Positions 16,285 to 26,208 of a stretch of 33,365 nucleotides of DNA are shown here, in pieces. The DNA comes from an uncultured Collinsella sp. GTDB lineage: Bacteria; Actinomycetota; Coriobacteriia; Coriobacteriales; Coriobacteriaceae. The notes beneath the pieces were generated by a model. That model worked only from the letters and a program-made list of their open reading frames with translations. It ran no database searches and was not told the DNA's origin. The first letter of the stretch is position 1; every line of letters starts with the position of its first letter. The stretch is from the NCBI GenBank assembly GCA_900544115.1, contig UQTW01000027.1:1-33365 (forward strand), given 5' to 3'. The translations under genes were made by a program, and so were the position numbers.

Positions 16285-18624
16285 CTATTTTGCCACTTTA
16301 GGCTTAAAGGTTCGTAGGCGCAGCGCATTGCTTACGACGCACACGCTCGACAGGCTCATGGCCGCGGCGCCGAACATCGGCGAGAGCTGCCAACCGGTGA
16401 GGGGGAAGAACACGCCTGCCGCCAGCGGAATGCCGATGCCGTTGTAGAACAGCGCCCAGAACAGGTCCTGCTTGATGTTGCGGATCGTGGCGCGCGAAAG
16501 CTCGATGGCGCGCGCAACATCCATGAGGTCGCTGCGCATGAGTACCACGTCGGCGCCCTCCTTGGCGATGTCGGCGCCGGTGCCGATCGCAAGGCCCACG
16601 TCGGCGCGCGCCAGGGCGGGGGAGTCGTTGATGCCGTCGCCCACCATGGCGACCTTGCCGCCCGCATCCTGCAGTTCGCGCACGTGGCGTTCCTTGTCGG
16701 CGGGGAGGACGTCGGCGATGACCTGTTCGCTGGTGAGTCCCACGCGGCGGGCGATAGCCTCGGCCGTCACGCGGTTGTCGCCGGTGAGCATGCGCACGTC
16801 GACGCCGAGCTTGCGGAGCGCGGCGATGGCCCCGGCGCTCGTCTCTTTGACCTCGTCAGCCACGGCGATGGTGCCGACAAGCTCGCCGTTCTTGGCAAAG
16901 AACAGCGGTGTTTTGCCCTCGGCGGCAAATTGCTCGGTAAGACCCGCGGGCACGGTAACGCCCAACTCGTTCATCAGGCGTACGTTGCCGGCGGCGATGA
17001 CATTCTGCCCCTCGCGCGCCGTTACGCCACGACCGGGCACGGCGGCAAAGTCCTCGACCATGCGCGCGACAATTCCGCGTGCCTCGCACTCGGCCATAAT
17101 CGCCTCGGCCAGCGGGTGCTCGCTCGAGCGCTCCAACGCGGCGGCCAGCTTGAGCAGCGACTTTTCGCTCATGGCGGGCGAGCCGTCGGCGCGCACGGCA
17201 ACCACAATGTCGGTCACGGCCGGCTTGCCGCGGGTGACGGTGCCGGTCTTATCGAGCACCACGGTGCCCACGTTGCGCAGATTCTCCAGCGCCTCGGCGC
17301 TCTTAAACAGAATGCCCATCTCGGCGCCCTTGCCGGTGCCCACCATAATGGCGACGGGCGTGGCCAGGCCGAGTGCGCACGGGCAGCTGATCACCAACAC
17401 GGCCACGGCGGAGGTGAGCGCCTCGTTTATGCTGCCGGTCAGCGCCATCCATACCGCAAAGGTCACGGCCGAGATCACGAACACCACGGGCACAAACACG
17501 CCGGCGACCTTGTCGGCCAGGCGGGCGATGGGCGCCTTGGTGGCGTTGGCGTCCTCGACGAGCTGGATGATTTTGGCAAGCGACGTGTCGGCGCCCACGC
17601 GTGTGGCACGGAAGGTAAACGAACCGGTGCGGTTGACGGTGGCGGCGTTGACGGTGTCGCCGGCGGTCTTTTCCACGGGGATGGACTCGCCGGTGAGCGC
17701 ACTCTCGTCCACGGCCGACGCGCCCTCGAGTACCACGCCGTCGACGGGGATAGACTCGCCGGGGCGCACGCGCAGGACCTGGCCGGGAAGGATACTGTCG
17801 ACGTCCACCGTGGTCTCGGTGCTGTCATCGGCAACGACGGTCGCGGTCTTGGGCGCCAAGTCGATGAGCGCCTCGATGGCGCCGCCGGTCTTGGACTTGC
17901 TGCGCGTCTCGAGGTATTTGCCCACGGTGACGAGCGACAGAATCGTGCCCGCGCTCTCAAAATAGAGGTTGTCCATGCCCGTCATCATGGCCTCGTGCAC
18001 CTGACCTGCGGCTAGCTGGTCGGCCATGATGAACATGGCGTAGAGCGACCAGGCAATGGAAGCGGTGGCGCCGACGGCGATGGGGGCGTCCATGGTGGGC
18101 GCGCCGTGCACGAGCGACTTGAAGCCGTTGATAAAGTACGCGTCGTTGACGTAGACGATGGGGATGAGCAAGACGAGCTCGGTGAGGGCGAGCGTCATGC
18201 TGTGGGTGTGGTCGGTGAAGACGCCGGGCAGTGGCCAACCGAGCATGTGCCCCATGCCTATGTAGAACAGCGGGATGAGGAAGACGATTGAGACGATGAG
18301 GCGGGTGCGCATGGCAGAGGCGGCGGCCTCCAACTTTTTGGTCGGCGACTCCATATGGGCGGCGCCGGACCTGGCTTGCGTACTGCCGCTTTGGGCGGCG
18401 TCGGTGCCCGTGCTGACGGGTGAGGCCGAGTAGCCAGCGCGGTCGACGGCGGTGCAGATATCGTCGGGGGAGACCTGCGCAGGGTCGTAGTCCACCAGCA
18501 TAGAGCCGGCGAGCAGATTGACCGCGACGCTCTCGACGCCGTCGAGCTTGCTCACGGCGCGGTCTACGTGCGCCTGGCAGGCGGCGCACGTCATGCCACC
18601 CACATCGAATTTATCTTGAGCCAT
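16285..18624 (-). CDS. copA: Copper-exporting P1B-type ATPase
   Basis: A 779-residue Cu(I) export pump of the cytoplasmic membrane. Order: one N-terminal heavy-metal domain (GGMTCAAC, Cys13 and Cys16), a variable linker, membrane helices starting near residue 109, the actuator loop with TGES (311-314), the ion-path motif Cys-Pro-Cys (414-416) in its helix, the phosphorylation site DKTGT (458-462), the nucleotide-binding SSEHPLAEA, the hinge GDGINDSPAL and a last helix with MSLSSVCVVSNALRL. Cys-Pro-Cys with the final Met-Ser-Ser motif marks the Cu(I) subgroup (P1B-1). The ATG at 18624 is chosen over an upstream in-frame start because AAAGGAG lies just before it. It heads the copA-copZ-csoR transcript under a CsoR-like operator. 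Confidence 0.97.
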   Translation of the reverse strand: MAQDKFDVGGMTCAACQAHVDRAVSKLDGVESVAVNLLAGSMLVDYDPAQVSPDDICTAVDRAGYSASPVSTGTDAAQSGSTQARSGAAHMESPTKKLEAAASAMRTRLIVSIVFLIPLFYIGMGHMLGWPLPGVFTDHTHSMTLALTELVLLIPIVYVNDAYFINGFKSLVHGAPTMDAPIAVGATASIAWSLYAMFIMADQLAAGQVHEAMMTGMDNLYFESAGTILSLVTVGKYLETRSKSKTGGAIEALIDLAPKTATVVADDSTETTVDVDSILPGQVLRVRPGESIPVDGVVLEGASAVDESALTGESIPVEKTAGDTVNAATVNRTGSFTFRATRVGADTSLAKIIQLVEDANATKAPIARLADKVAGVFVPVVFVISAVTFAVWMALTGSINEALTSAVAVLVISCPCALGLATPVAIMVGTGKGAEMGILFKSAEALENLRNVGTVVLDKTGTVTRGKPAVTDIVVAVRADGSPAMSEKSLLKLAAALERSSEHPLAEAIMAECEARGIVARMVEDFAAVPGRGVTAREGQNVIAAGNVRLMNELGVTVPAGLTEQFAAEGKTPLFFAKNGELVGTIAVADEVKETSAGAIAALRKLGVDVRMLTGDNRVTAEAIARRVGLTSEQVIADVLPADKERHVRELQDAGGKVAMVGDGINDSPALARADVGLAIGTGADIAKEGADVVLMRSDLMDVARAIELSRATIRNIKQDLFWALFYNGIGIPLAAGVFFPLTGWQLSPMFGAAAMSLSSVCVVSNALRLRTFKPKVAK

Positions 18625-18671
18625 GGCTTCTCCTTTCTGTAGTTTAGTGTTGGAATTGTTAACCAACCGAT

Positions 18672-18702
18672 ACTATACACCCATACCCCCTGGGGGTGTC
18701 TA
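18672..18702 (-). promoter_or_regulatory. copA promoter with CsoR-type operator
   Basis: Read on the minus strand, TAGACA (18702-18697) and TATAGT (18677-18672) are 19 bp apart. Between them lies the palindrome ATACCCCCTGGGGGTGT (18683-18699 on the plus strand), a G/C-tract inverted repeat typical of CsoR operators. A repressor there would block RNA polymerase until copper is bound. The start codon lies 48 bp downstream of the -10 element. Confidence 0.75.
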
Positions 18703-18774
18703 GTAATAGTTGGAATGTATGACTTTTCATTACAGATGAGGGCGGCTGCTCAATCGTTGGCAGTCCCTGCCAAA

Positions 18775-18913
18775 CATCTCAATCTGTAACATCTAGCAGG
18801 GAAAATGACCTCTAATTGTTATAGATCGAGATTTTGTTTTGCGAGGTTTGAGTTTGTCTCGATCTATAACAGCTGGACCGGTTTTTGCTGAGTATCTGTT
18901 ACAGATTGAGACA
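18775..18913 (-). repeat. Hairpin array 5: two 59-bp palindromic units, reverse orientation
   Basis: Units lie at 18775-18833 and 18855-18913, 80 bp apart. By the end rules seen in arrays 1-4 this one runs on the minus strand: read that way the first unit (18913-18855) begins TGTCTC and is followed by AA, and the last ends GAGATG followed by TTT, as in array 2. Unit 12 has its A-rich loop on the minus strand; unit 11 has it on the plus strand and an A-C mismatch in its arms. It lies between the divergent copA and helicase genes. Confidence 0.92.
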
Positions 18914-19184
18914 ATTGGCCCAGGTCCGCCGCGTCCGCCTCGTCATCTGTGGTTTACGTGGGGGCATGCGAAGCACGGGTATACTAACCCGCGGCGAATC
19001 TGCTCCATCGCTTAGTGCTGCTGCGTCTGGACGGCGCGTGATAGGGCTGCCAAAGCGATCGCCAGCGTGCTGAGCAACGTCCTCTCTGTGCGCACCCGTT
19101 TTTGTATGTATTAGCGCACTACCAAGCACGCCCGCGCGGCCGCATGCCGTGCCCATTGCGCGTGCAGATAAGGAACAACAACAT
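18914..19184 (+). promoter_or_regulatory. Long leader region of the DEAD-box helicase gene
   Basis: 270 bp without a gene. A -10-like TATACT lies at 18980-18985; the nearest -35 candidate TTTACG (18953-18958) is 21 bp upstream, too far for a good promoter. If transcription starts near 18992, the leader is about 190 nt, in line with the long leaders of cold-shock helicase mRNAs. No known riboswitch was recognised. Confidence 0.4.
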
Positions 19185-21434
<2,250 letters not shown>

Positions 21435-21466
21435 CATACGCATCGCCCGCTAGAGCGAGGTGAACC

Positions 21467-21503
21467 AAGGGCCCCGAGCAACTACGTTCGGGGCCCTTTT
21501 GTT
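21467..21503 (+). terminator. Rho-independent terminator after the helicase
   Basis: AAGGGCCCCGA (21467-21477) pairs with TCGGGGCCCTT (21488-21498), loop of 10 nt, followed by a T-rich tract. Confidence 0.92.
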
Positions 21504-22061
21504 TGCCGTATCCGATCGCTAGTTCAAATGTGATTTCCTCGGGAATGCATCTAGAGGATGCCGTGGGCTTGTTTCCTGCCATGCAGCAATGGGTCCTATG
21601 GGGTGCGCCGTGCATTTTTTGGAGTATTCTGCAGTTCGAGTTGTCTGCATATGATTCGACGTCGCCAACGGTGGCCTTCGGATATCCCTAGCGAGCGTTC
21701 CGAGTCAGATTTCGCCGTTTTCCGGAGCAGGGGGCGCGTCATTCTCGCCATGTCGGGACTTAGAATGATACGGCGCCCTACAGTTTTGCCCACCCGCGGC
21801 GGTGCTGGCGCGGTCACGTTGCAGAATACTCCGTTTTTTGTACGGGCCAGGATGGGGTACCTTGGGAGAACACGGCGGTATCCCGTAAATATATACAATC
21901 TGTACCGTAATTTATACAAAACGAAGAGGCAGACAGCGTAGGGTGGGTGCATTGGGGTGCCTGGCGCACCAAAACGGGGAGCTCCCCCTCATGCGCCGTA
22001 TACTCTGTCTGAATGTGAAAACAGCTTGACGCGTTGCCGGGCGTAGGGAGAGGGTGCCTCG
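21504..22061. other. Long intergenic region, no supported gene
   Basis: 558 bp between the helicase terminator and the ferredoxin gene. Open frames on both strands lack ribosome-binding sites and protein character. It holds a 212-bp inverted-repeat element (21621-21832) and an AT-rich patch at 21886-21920 (TATACA, TTTATAC) that may carry a promoter and operator; the partly symmetrical pair GTAAATATATAC and GTAATTTATAC lies there. A second -10-like TATACT lies near 22000. Neither has a clear -35. Confidence 0.5.
21621..21832. mobile_element. Possible MITE-like element with 13-bp inverted ends
   Basis: GGAGTATTCTGCA (21621-21633) and TGCAGAATACTCC (21820-21832) are perfect 13-bp terminal inverted repeats enclosing 186 bp without a credible gene. 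TTTTTT precedes the left end (21615-21620) and, after one G, follows the right end (21834-21839); this may be a target duplication or chance. No transposase is encoded. Only one copy is in the window, so mobility is inferred from the ends alone. Confidence 0.45.
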
Positions 22062-22823
22062 ATGAGCGTATTCGAAATTGTGTTTAGTCCGACGGGTGGA
22101 ACGGAGAAGGTGTCTTGCCTTGTGGCTGGAGCGCTGGACAAGAATACCGTTACCGTCGATCTGACCGATAGCGGGTTGGATTTCCACGAGGTCTCGATGA
22201 CGAAGGACGACGTGGCTGTTATCTCCGTGCCGGCGTATGCCGGCAGAGTCCCTGCCATGGTGGTCGACCGACTGAACATGGTTCACGGCAACGGAGCGCG
22301 GGCCGTTCTGGTGTGCGTCTACGGAAACCGCGCGTTTGAGGACACGCTCGTAGAGCTGGAGGACGTTGCGAAGCATGCGGGATTCCGGGTAATCGCGGCA
22401 GTTGCAGCCATTGCAGAACATTCCATTGCGCGACAGTTTGCTGCTGGGCGACCGGATGCGCAGGATGCGGCGCAGCTCGCAGAGTTTGCGCAACAAATTC
22501 AGCAAAAGCTGTTGGCTGAGGATGCGTCCGAGCCCTCTATCCCCGGCAATCGTCCTTATAAACAAGCTGGAGGTCGCCGTATGGCACCCGAGGCAACAGA
22601 GGAATGCGTCTCCTGCGGTGCATGCGCCGCGGCGTGTCCCGTTTGTGCTATCGACAAGGGCGACCCCAAGCGAGCAGCTGACGAGGCGTGCATCTCCTGC
22701 ATGCGCTGCATCGCCGTATGCCCGCGAGGCGCTCGCGAGCTTGATCCCAACGAGCTATCCGCTGTTTCCCAGATGCTGAGCAAGGTTTGCGTCGTGCGGA
22801 AGGAATGCGAGCTCTTCATCTAA
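22062..22823 (+). CDS. EFR1-family protein: flavodoxin-like domain plus two 4Fe-4S clusters
   Basis: 253 residues. The N-terminal 150 residues form a flavodoxin-like domain with the FMN phosphate loop SPTGGTEK at 9-16 and a second loop VPAYAGRVPAM. The C-terminal part has two ferredoxin-type motifs, CVSCGACAAACPVC and CISCMRCIAVCPRGA, each a Cys-x2-Cys-x2-Cys-x3-Cys set for a 4Fe-4S cluster. This build is the EFR1 (flavodoxin/ferredoxin fusion) type frequent in anaerobes, an electron carrier of the cytoplasm; the partner is not known. GGGAGAGGG lies before ATG 22062. It stands alone between a long intergenic region and the PTS operon. Confidence 0.9.
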   Translation: MSVFEIVFSPTGGTEKVSCLVAGALDKNTVTVDLTDSGLDFHEVSMTKDDVAVISVPAYAGRVPAMVVDRLNMVHGNGARAVLVCVYGNRAFEDTLVELEDVAKHAGFRVIAAVAAIAEHSIARQFAAGRPDAQDAAQLAEFAQQIQQKLLAEDASEPSIPGNRPYKQAGGRRMAPEATEECVSCGACAAACPVCAIDKGDPKRAADEACISCMRCIAVCPRGARELDPNELSAVSQMLSKVCVVRKECELFI

Positions 22824-23103
22824 CGCATGCGAAATTGCTGCAAGGAGTGTCCCTGGGTGCCGGCGGGAAAGGAACGTCCCTAAGTGCCGCCTAAATACCG
22901 TTTATCGAAGAAAAAATACCGCTCACCGGTCATAATGATTGTTCTGGCTTTGGGCTTGTCTACAATAACTCCCGTAAAAAGAAATGCGGAAGGTTACCGA
23001 GTCCCTCGGACGTGGGCCTAACCAAAGTCTTTGAACGGGTGTGTCTCTATGGATGCATTCGCTTGATTTTGGTTGGGCTATATTTATGAAGGGACATGCC
23101 ACC
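22824..23103 (+). promoter_or_regulatory. Promoter and leader of the alpha-glucoside PTS operon
   Basis: TTGTTC (22939-22944) and TACAAT (22961-22966), 16 bp apart, form a plausible promoter, giving a leader of about 130 nt. In the leader GGTTA (22992-22996) pairs with TAACC (23019-23023) around an inner CCGAG/CTCGG stem. AACCAAA (23020-23026) can instead pair with TTTGGTT (23068-23074). The two helices share bases, as antiterminator and terminator do, and an antiterminator gene lies downstream. The sequence does not match the classic BglG/LicT target closely and no T tract ends the second helix. Upstream, GTCCCT..GTGCCG occurs twice (22849-22864, 22876-22891). Confidence 0.45.
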
Positions 23104-23616
23104 ATGGGTTTCTTTTCTCGCCTGATGGGCGGTTCGGATGAGCAGAAGACTGCAGCTTCCGAGTTCGAAATCCTCGCTCCCGTTTCCGGCGAGCTTGTTC
23201 ATCTAGAAAATACCAATGACCCCGCTTTTAGCAGCCGTGCCGTGGGCGATGGCGTTGCCGTGGTTCCCCAAGAGGGAACGGTGTGCGCTCCTGTTTCCGG
23301 CACCGTCGCGGCGCTGTTTCCGACTGAGCACGCGCTGGGCATCATGTCCGACGACAGCTCTGCTCAGGTGATGCTGCATATCGGAATCGACACTGTTAAA
23401 CTTGAGGGCAAGGGCTTCCATGCGCTTGTTGCTCAGGGTGACCATGTCGATGCGGGCCAGCCCCTCGTCGAGGTCGATTTCGACGCGGTTCGCGCCGCTG
23501 GCTTCGACCCCACGGTCTTCGTTATCGTGTGCGAGCGCTCGGAGAACTCGACTCTTCGTGAGCATGCTTCCGGCCCTGTTGCTGCTAAAGAGCCTGTCGT
23601 CTGGCTTTCCGAGTAA
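23104..23616 (+). CDS. PTS glucose-family EIIA component
   Basis: 170 residues of the Crr/glucose-type EIIA fold. It takes phosphate from HPr and passes it to the EIIB domain. The active site is complete: His92 in LHIGIDTVKLEGKGF (phosphorylated) and the supporting His76 in PTEHALG. The core repeat APVSGELV / APVSGTVAAL is typical. The reading frame opens at 23041, but ATG 23104 is chosen because GAAGGGA lies 10 nt before it. It is the first gene of the operon EIIA - antiterminator - EIIBC - GH4. The EIIBC encoded downstream has no EIIA domain, so this protein most likely serves it. Confidence 0.93.
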   Translation: MGFFSRLMGGSDEQKTAASEFEILAPVSGELVHLENTNDPAFSSRAVGDGVAVVPQEGTVCAPVSGTVAALFPTEHALGIMSDDSSAQVMLHIGIDTVKLEGKGFHALVAQGDHVDAGQPLVEVDFDAVRAAGFDPTVFVIVCERSENSTLREHASGPVAAKEPVVWLSE

Positions 23617-23634
23617 ATTCTTGTGGTGGGTACC

Positions 23635-24489
23635 GTGGTTATCAAGCGAGTTTTCAACAATAACGTCGCAATGGTCACTTCGGACGATGGCTCCGAGCTC
23701 ATCGTCATCGGCCGAGGCCTCTGCTTTGGCCGCCATGCCGGCGACGCTATCGATGAGGCATCGGTCGAAAAGACCTATGCGCTGCAGGAGGGCACTTCTC
23801 AGGATTCGCGCACGATTGACCGCTTGGCACATCTTTTGGAGTCCATTCCCACCGTCAACCTCGTGATTTCCGAGGACATTGTTCAGATGCTCCGTCGAGA
23901 GCTCAATGTTGATATCAACGACAAGATTCTCATTGCTCTCGCAGACCATATCAGTCTTGCTTTGGAGCGCGAGCGTAAGGGCGTCCCCTGCGAGAATCCG
24001 TTGCTGCTCGAGATCCAGCAGTTCTATCGCAAGGAGTATGCGCTTGCGGGCCGTGCGCTGCAGATTATCAAGGAGTATATGGGCATCCAGATGAGCGAAG
24101 AAGAGCAGGGTTTTATTACGCTGCATATCGTCAACGCCACCATGCCGCAGCGCTCTGACCGTCTGATTGTTTCGGTCCAGCTTGTTCGCGACGTGCTTGC
24201 GATTGTTTCCGAGCGCTATGCCACGACCCTTGACGTCACCTCGTTGCCGTACGAGCGTTTCGTTCGCCATCTGCAGTTTTTTGCGCAGCGAGCGCTCGAT
24301 CCTGCGGCCGGGCAAATCAATGGCGACGCGCTGTTCCGTATCGATGAAACGGCGTATCCGTGCGCATTCTCGTGCGCGGAGTCAATTGCCGACCACTTAG
24401 CGTCTACCTATAACGTTGTCGTTACCGATGCCGAGAAGAGTTATCTCGCATATCACATTGTTAACCTGCTTGGAGAACCTGGTCTCTAG
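23635..24489 (+). CDS. BglG/LicT-family transcriptional antiterminator
   Basis: 284 residues. The N-terminal 55 residues are the RNA-binding CAT domain (VIKRVFNNNVAMV, ELIVIGRGLCFGR), followed by two PTS-regulated domains: PRD1 with His in DRLAHLLE and ADHISLAL, PRD2 with His in LHIVNATMP and AYHIVNLL. In family members the protein binds a hairpin in the leader mRNA and prevents termination; phosphorylation of the PRD histidines by the PTS couples this to sugar supply. GTG 23635 is chosen because family members start just before the I-x-x-V-x-NNN block; GTG 23623 is possible. The ribosome-binding site is weak (GGTGGG). A leader with alternative helices lies before the first gene of this operon. 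Confidence 0.9.
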   Translation: MVIKRVFNNNVAMVTSDDGSELIVIGRGLCFGRHAGDAIDEASVEKTYALQEGTSQDSRTIDRLAHLLESIPTVNLVISEDIVQMLRRELNVDINDKILIALADHISLALERERKGVPCENPLLLEIQQFYRKEYALAGRALQIIKEYMGIQMSEEEQGFITLHIVNATMPQRSDRLIVSVQLVRDVLAIVSERYATTLDVTSLPYERFVRHLQFFAQRALDPAAGQINGDALFRIDETAYPCAFSCAESIADHLASTYNVVVTDAEKSYLAYHIVNLLGEPGL

Positions 24490-24588
24490 GCATAACGTGC
24501 CCACACATCGATTGATATAAGGCAAGGCTCACGGTCTTGTCCAGGGCACACCTATCTTAATTTGCGGAAAAGGAAGGGGAGTACCGCT

Positions 24589-26205
24589 ATGACCGCAAAA
24601 AAGAAGTTCAATTTCAAAGCGCCGTTGGAGGTGTTCGCGAAGTCAATCGTTCAGCCGATGATGTATCTCTCGGTTGCCGGCATCCTGCTCATCGTGGGCA
24701 TCATTCTGACCAACAAGACCATCTGCGCCGTGGTCCCCGTGCTGGGCTCCGGCCCGTTCCAGCTTGTGGGCGCCGTTGTCTATCAGTCGCTGATGTTTAT
24801 CATCAACAACCTCTCGATTTTGTTCTGCGTGGGCATCGCCGGCGCCATGGCAAAGAAGAACAAGGGCCATGCTTCGCTGATCGCCCTGATGTCGTTCTTC
24901 CTGTTCCTGCAGGCTAATAACATCGTGCTCAACGCCACCGGTTCTCTTGCCGAAGCGAGCGGCATGCTCGGCCTTACCGGAACCGGCCAGGCCACCGTTA
25001 TGGGCATTCAGGTCCTCGATACCGGCGTGTTTGGCGGCATCATTCTTGGTTGCATCACCGGTGCCGTGTTCAACAAGTACTCGAACAAGCAGTTCCCCAT
25101 TGCCCTTTCGATGTTCTCGGGCGTTCGCTTCCCGTTCCTGATCATGATCATCATTTCCTGGATCATGGGCGCTGGCTTCTGCATCGTTTGGCCTCCGGTT
25201 CAGGGTGCCATCTCCTCCGTTGCCGGCATCATTAAGGAGTCGGGCAACATCGGTCTGTTTATCTACGGCATGCTCAACAAACTGCTCGTTCCCACCGGCC
25301 TGCACCACCTCATCTACACCCCGTTCCAGTTCTCCGATGTGGGCGGCACCCTTACGCTGGGTGATCAGGTTATCGCCGGCGCCTATCCCATCCGTGTTGC
25401 CGAGATGGCGATGACGGGCCAGCCCTTCTCCGATAGCACCTACTTCAACAGCTACACCTTCAACAACCTGTGGCCCTACATCGGTATCGGTCTCGCCTTT
25501 ATCTTCACCGCTTACAAGGGGAACAAGGATAAGACCAAGGCCGTTATCATCCCGCTGATCATCACCGCCGTGCTTTCCTGCGTGACCGAGCCCATGGACT
25601 TCCTCTTTGTCTTTGCCGCTCCCGTGCTCTTTGTCGTCCACTCGATTCTTTCCGGCGTCTTCCTGGTTCTTCTTAAGGTTCTCTCCGTGCCCGCTTCGAC
25701 TGCAGGCGGCATCATCAACATCGTGGTTTCCAACCTGGTCCTCGGTGTCGACAAGACCAACTGGCCGGTTATGCTGGTGCTTGGAGTCGTCAACGCCGCT
25801 CTGTACTTCTTCCTCTTCACCTTCCTTATCAAGAAGCTCAACCTCCACACGCCTGGTCGCGAGGAAGAGTCCGAGCTTGCTGAGTCCGTTGCCGAGGGCG
25901 AGGCCGCCGCGTCTGTCGCGGTGAAGCAGGGCGCTGTTGCCGCGGCCCCCGCAGAGGGCGTCGATGCAGGTATTGCCGACCTGGTCGCAGGTCTTGGTGG
26001 CAAGGACAACATCGAGGAGCTCGAGAACTGCTTTACGCGTCTCCGCGTGAACGTTAAGAACCCGGACCTCATCAATGAGGACCTTATCAACCACGTGCCC
26101 AACAGCGGCATCAACCGCAACGGCAATAATATCCAGATCATCTTTGGCATGAAGGTCGCCGAGATGCGCGACAAGGTCGAAAACGCAATTGAGAAGGAGC
26201 AGTAA
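24589..26205 (+). CDS. PTS EIIBC transporter, alpha-glucoside (maltose) type
   Basis: 538 residues. The N-terminal 430 residues are the EIIC membrane channel with about ten hydrophobic helices and the family loop LLVPTGLHHLIYTPFQF. A linker rich in Ala and Glu follows (SVAEGEAAASVAVKQG), then the EIIB domain whose phosphorylated Cys is residue 481 in ENCFTRLRV. The EIIC is of the glucose/maltose group, close to MalT/GlvC, and takes up the sugar with phosphorylation to its 6-phosphate. AAGGAAGGGGAG lies about 8 nt before ATG 24589; an upstream in-frame start at 24562 is less likely. The gene is followed 3 bp later by a GH4 6-phospho-alpha-glucosidase, which supports an alpha-glucoside substrate such as maltose or its isomers. 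Confidence 0.9.
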   Translation: MTAKKKFNFKAPLEVFAKSIVQPMMYLSVAGILLIVGIILTNKTICAVVPVLGSGPFQLVGAVVYQSLMFIINNLSILFCVGIAGAMAKKNKGHASLIALMSFFLFLQANNIVLNATGSLAEASGMLGLTGTGQATVMGIQVLDTGVFGGIILGCITGAVFNKYSNKQFPIALSMFSGVRFPFLIMIIISWIMGAGFCIVWPPVQGAISSVAGIIKESGNIGLFIYGMLNKLLVPTGLHHLIYTPFQFSDVGGTLTLGDQVIAGAYPIRVAEMAMTGQPFSDSTYFNSYTFNNLWPYIGIGLAFIFTAYKGNKDKTKAVIIPLIITAVLSCVTEPMDFLFVFAAPVLFVVHSILSGVFLVLLKVLSVPASTAGGIINIVVSNLVLGVDKTNWPVMLVLGVVNAALYFFLFTFLIKKLNLHTPGREEESELAESVAEGEAAASVAVKQGAVAAAPAEGVDAGIADLVAGLGGKDNIEELENCFTRLRVNVKNPDLINEDLINHVPNSGINRNGNNIQIIFGMKVAEMRDKVENAIEKEQ

Positions 26206-26208
26206 ACA

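Noticed and set aside
16472..18015. Long plus-strand frames opposite copA
   Set aside because: They lie wholly within copA, with no start signal and no domain; a codon-bias effect.
21558..21941. 127-codon frame in the gap before the ferredoxin gene
   Set aside because: It has no ribosome-binding site, covers the inverted-repeat element and has unnatural composition.
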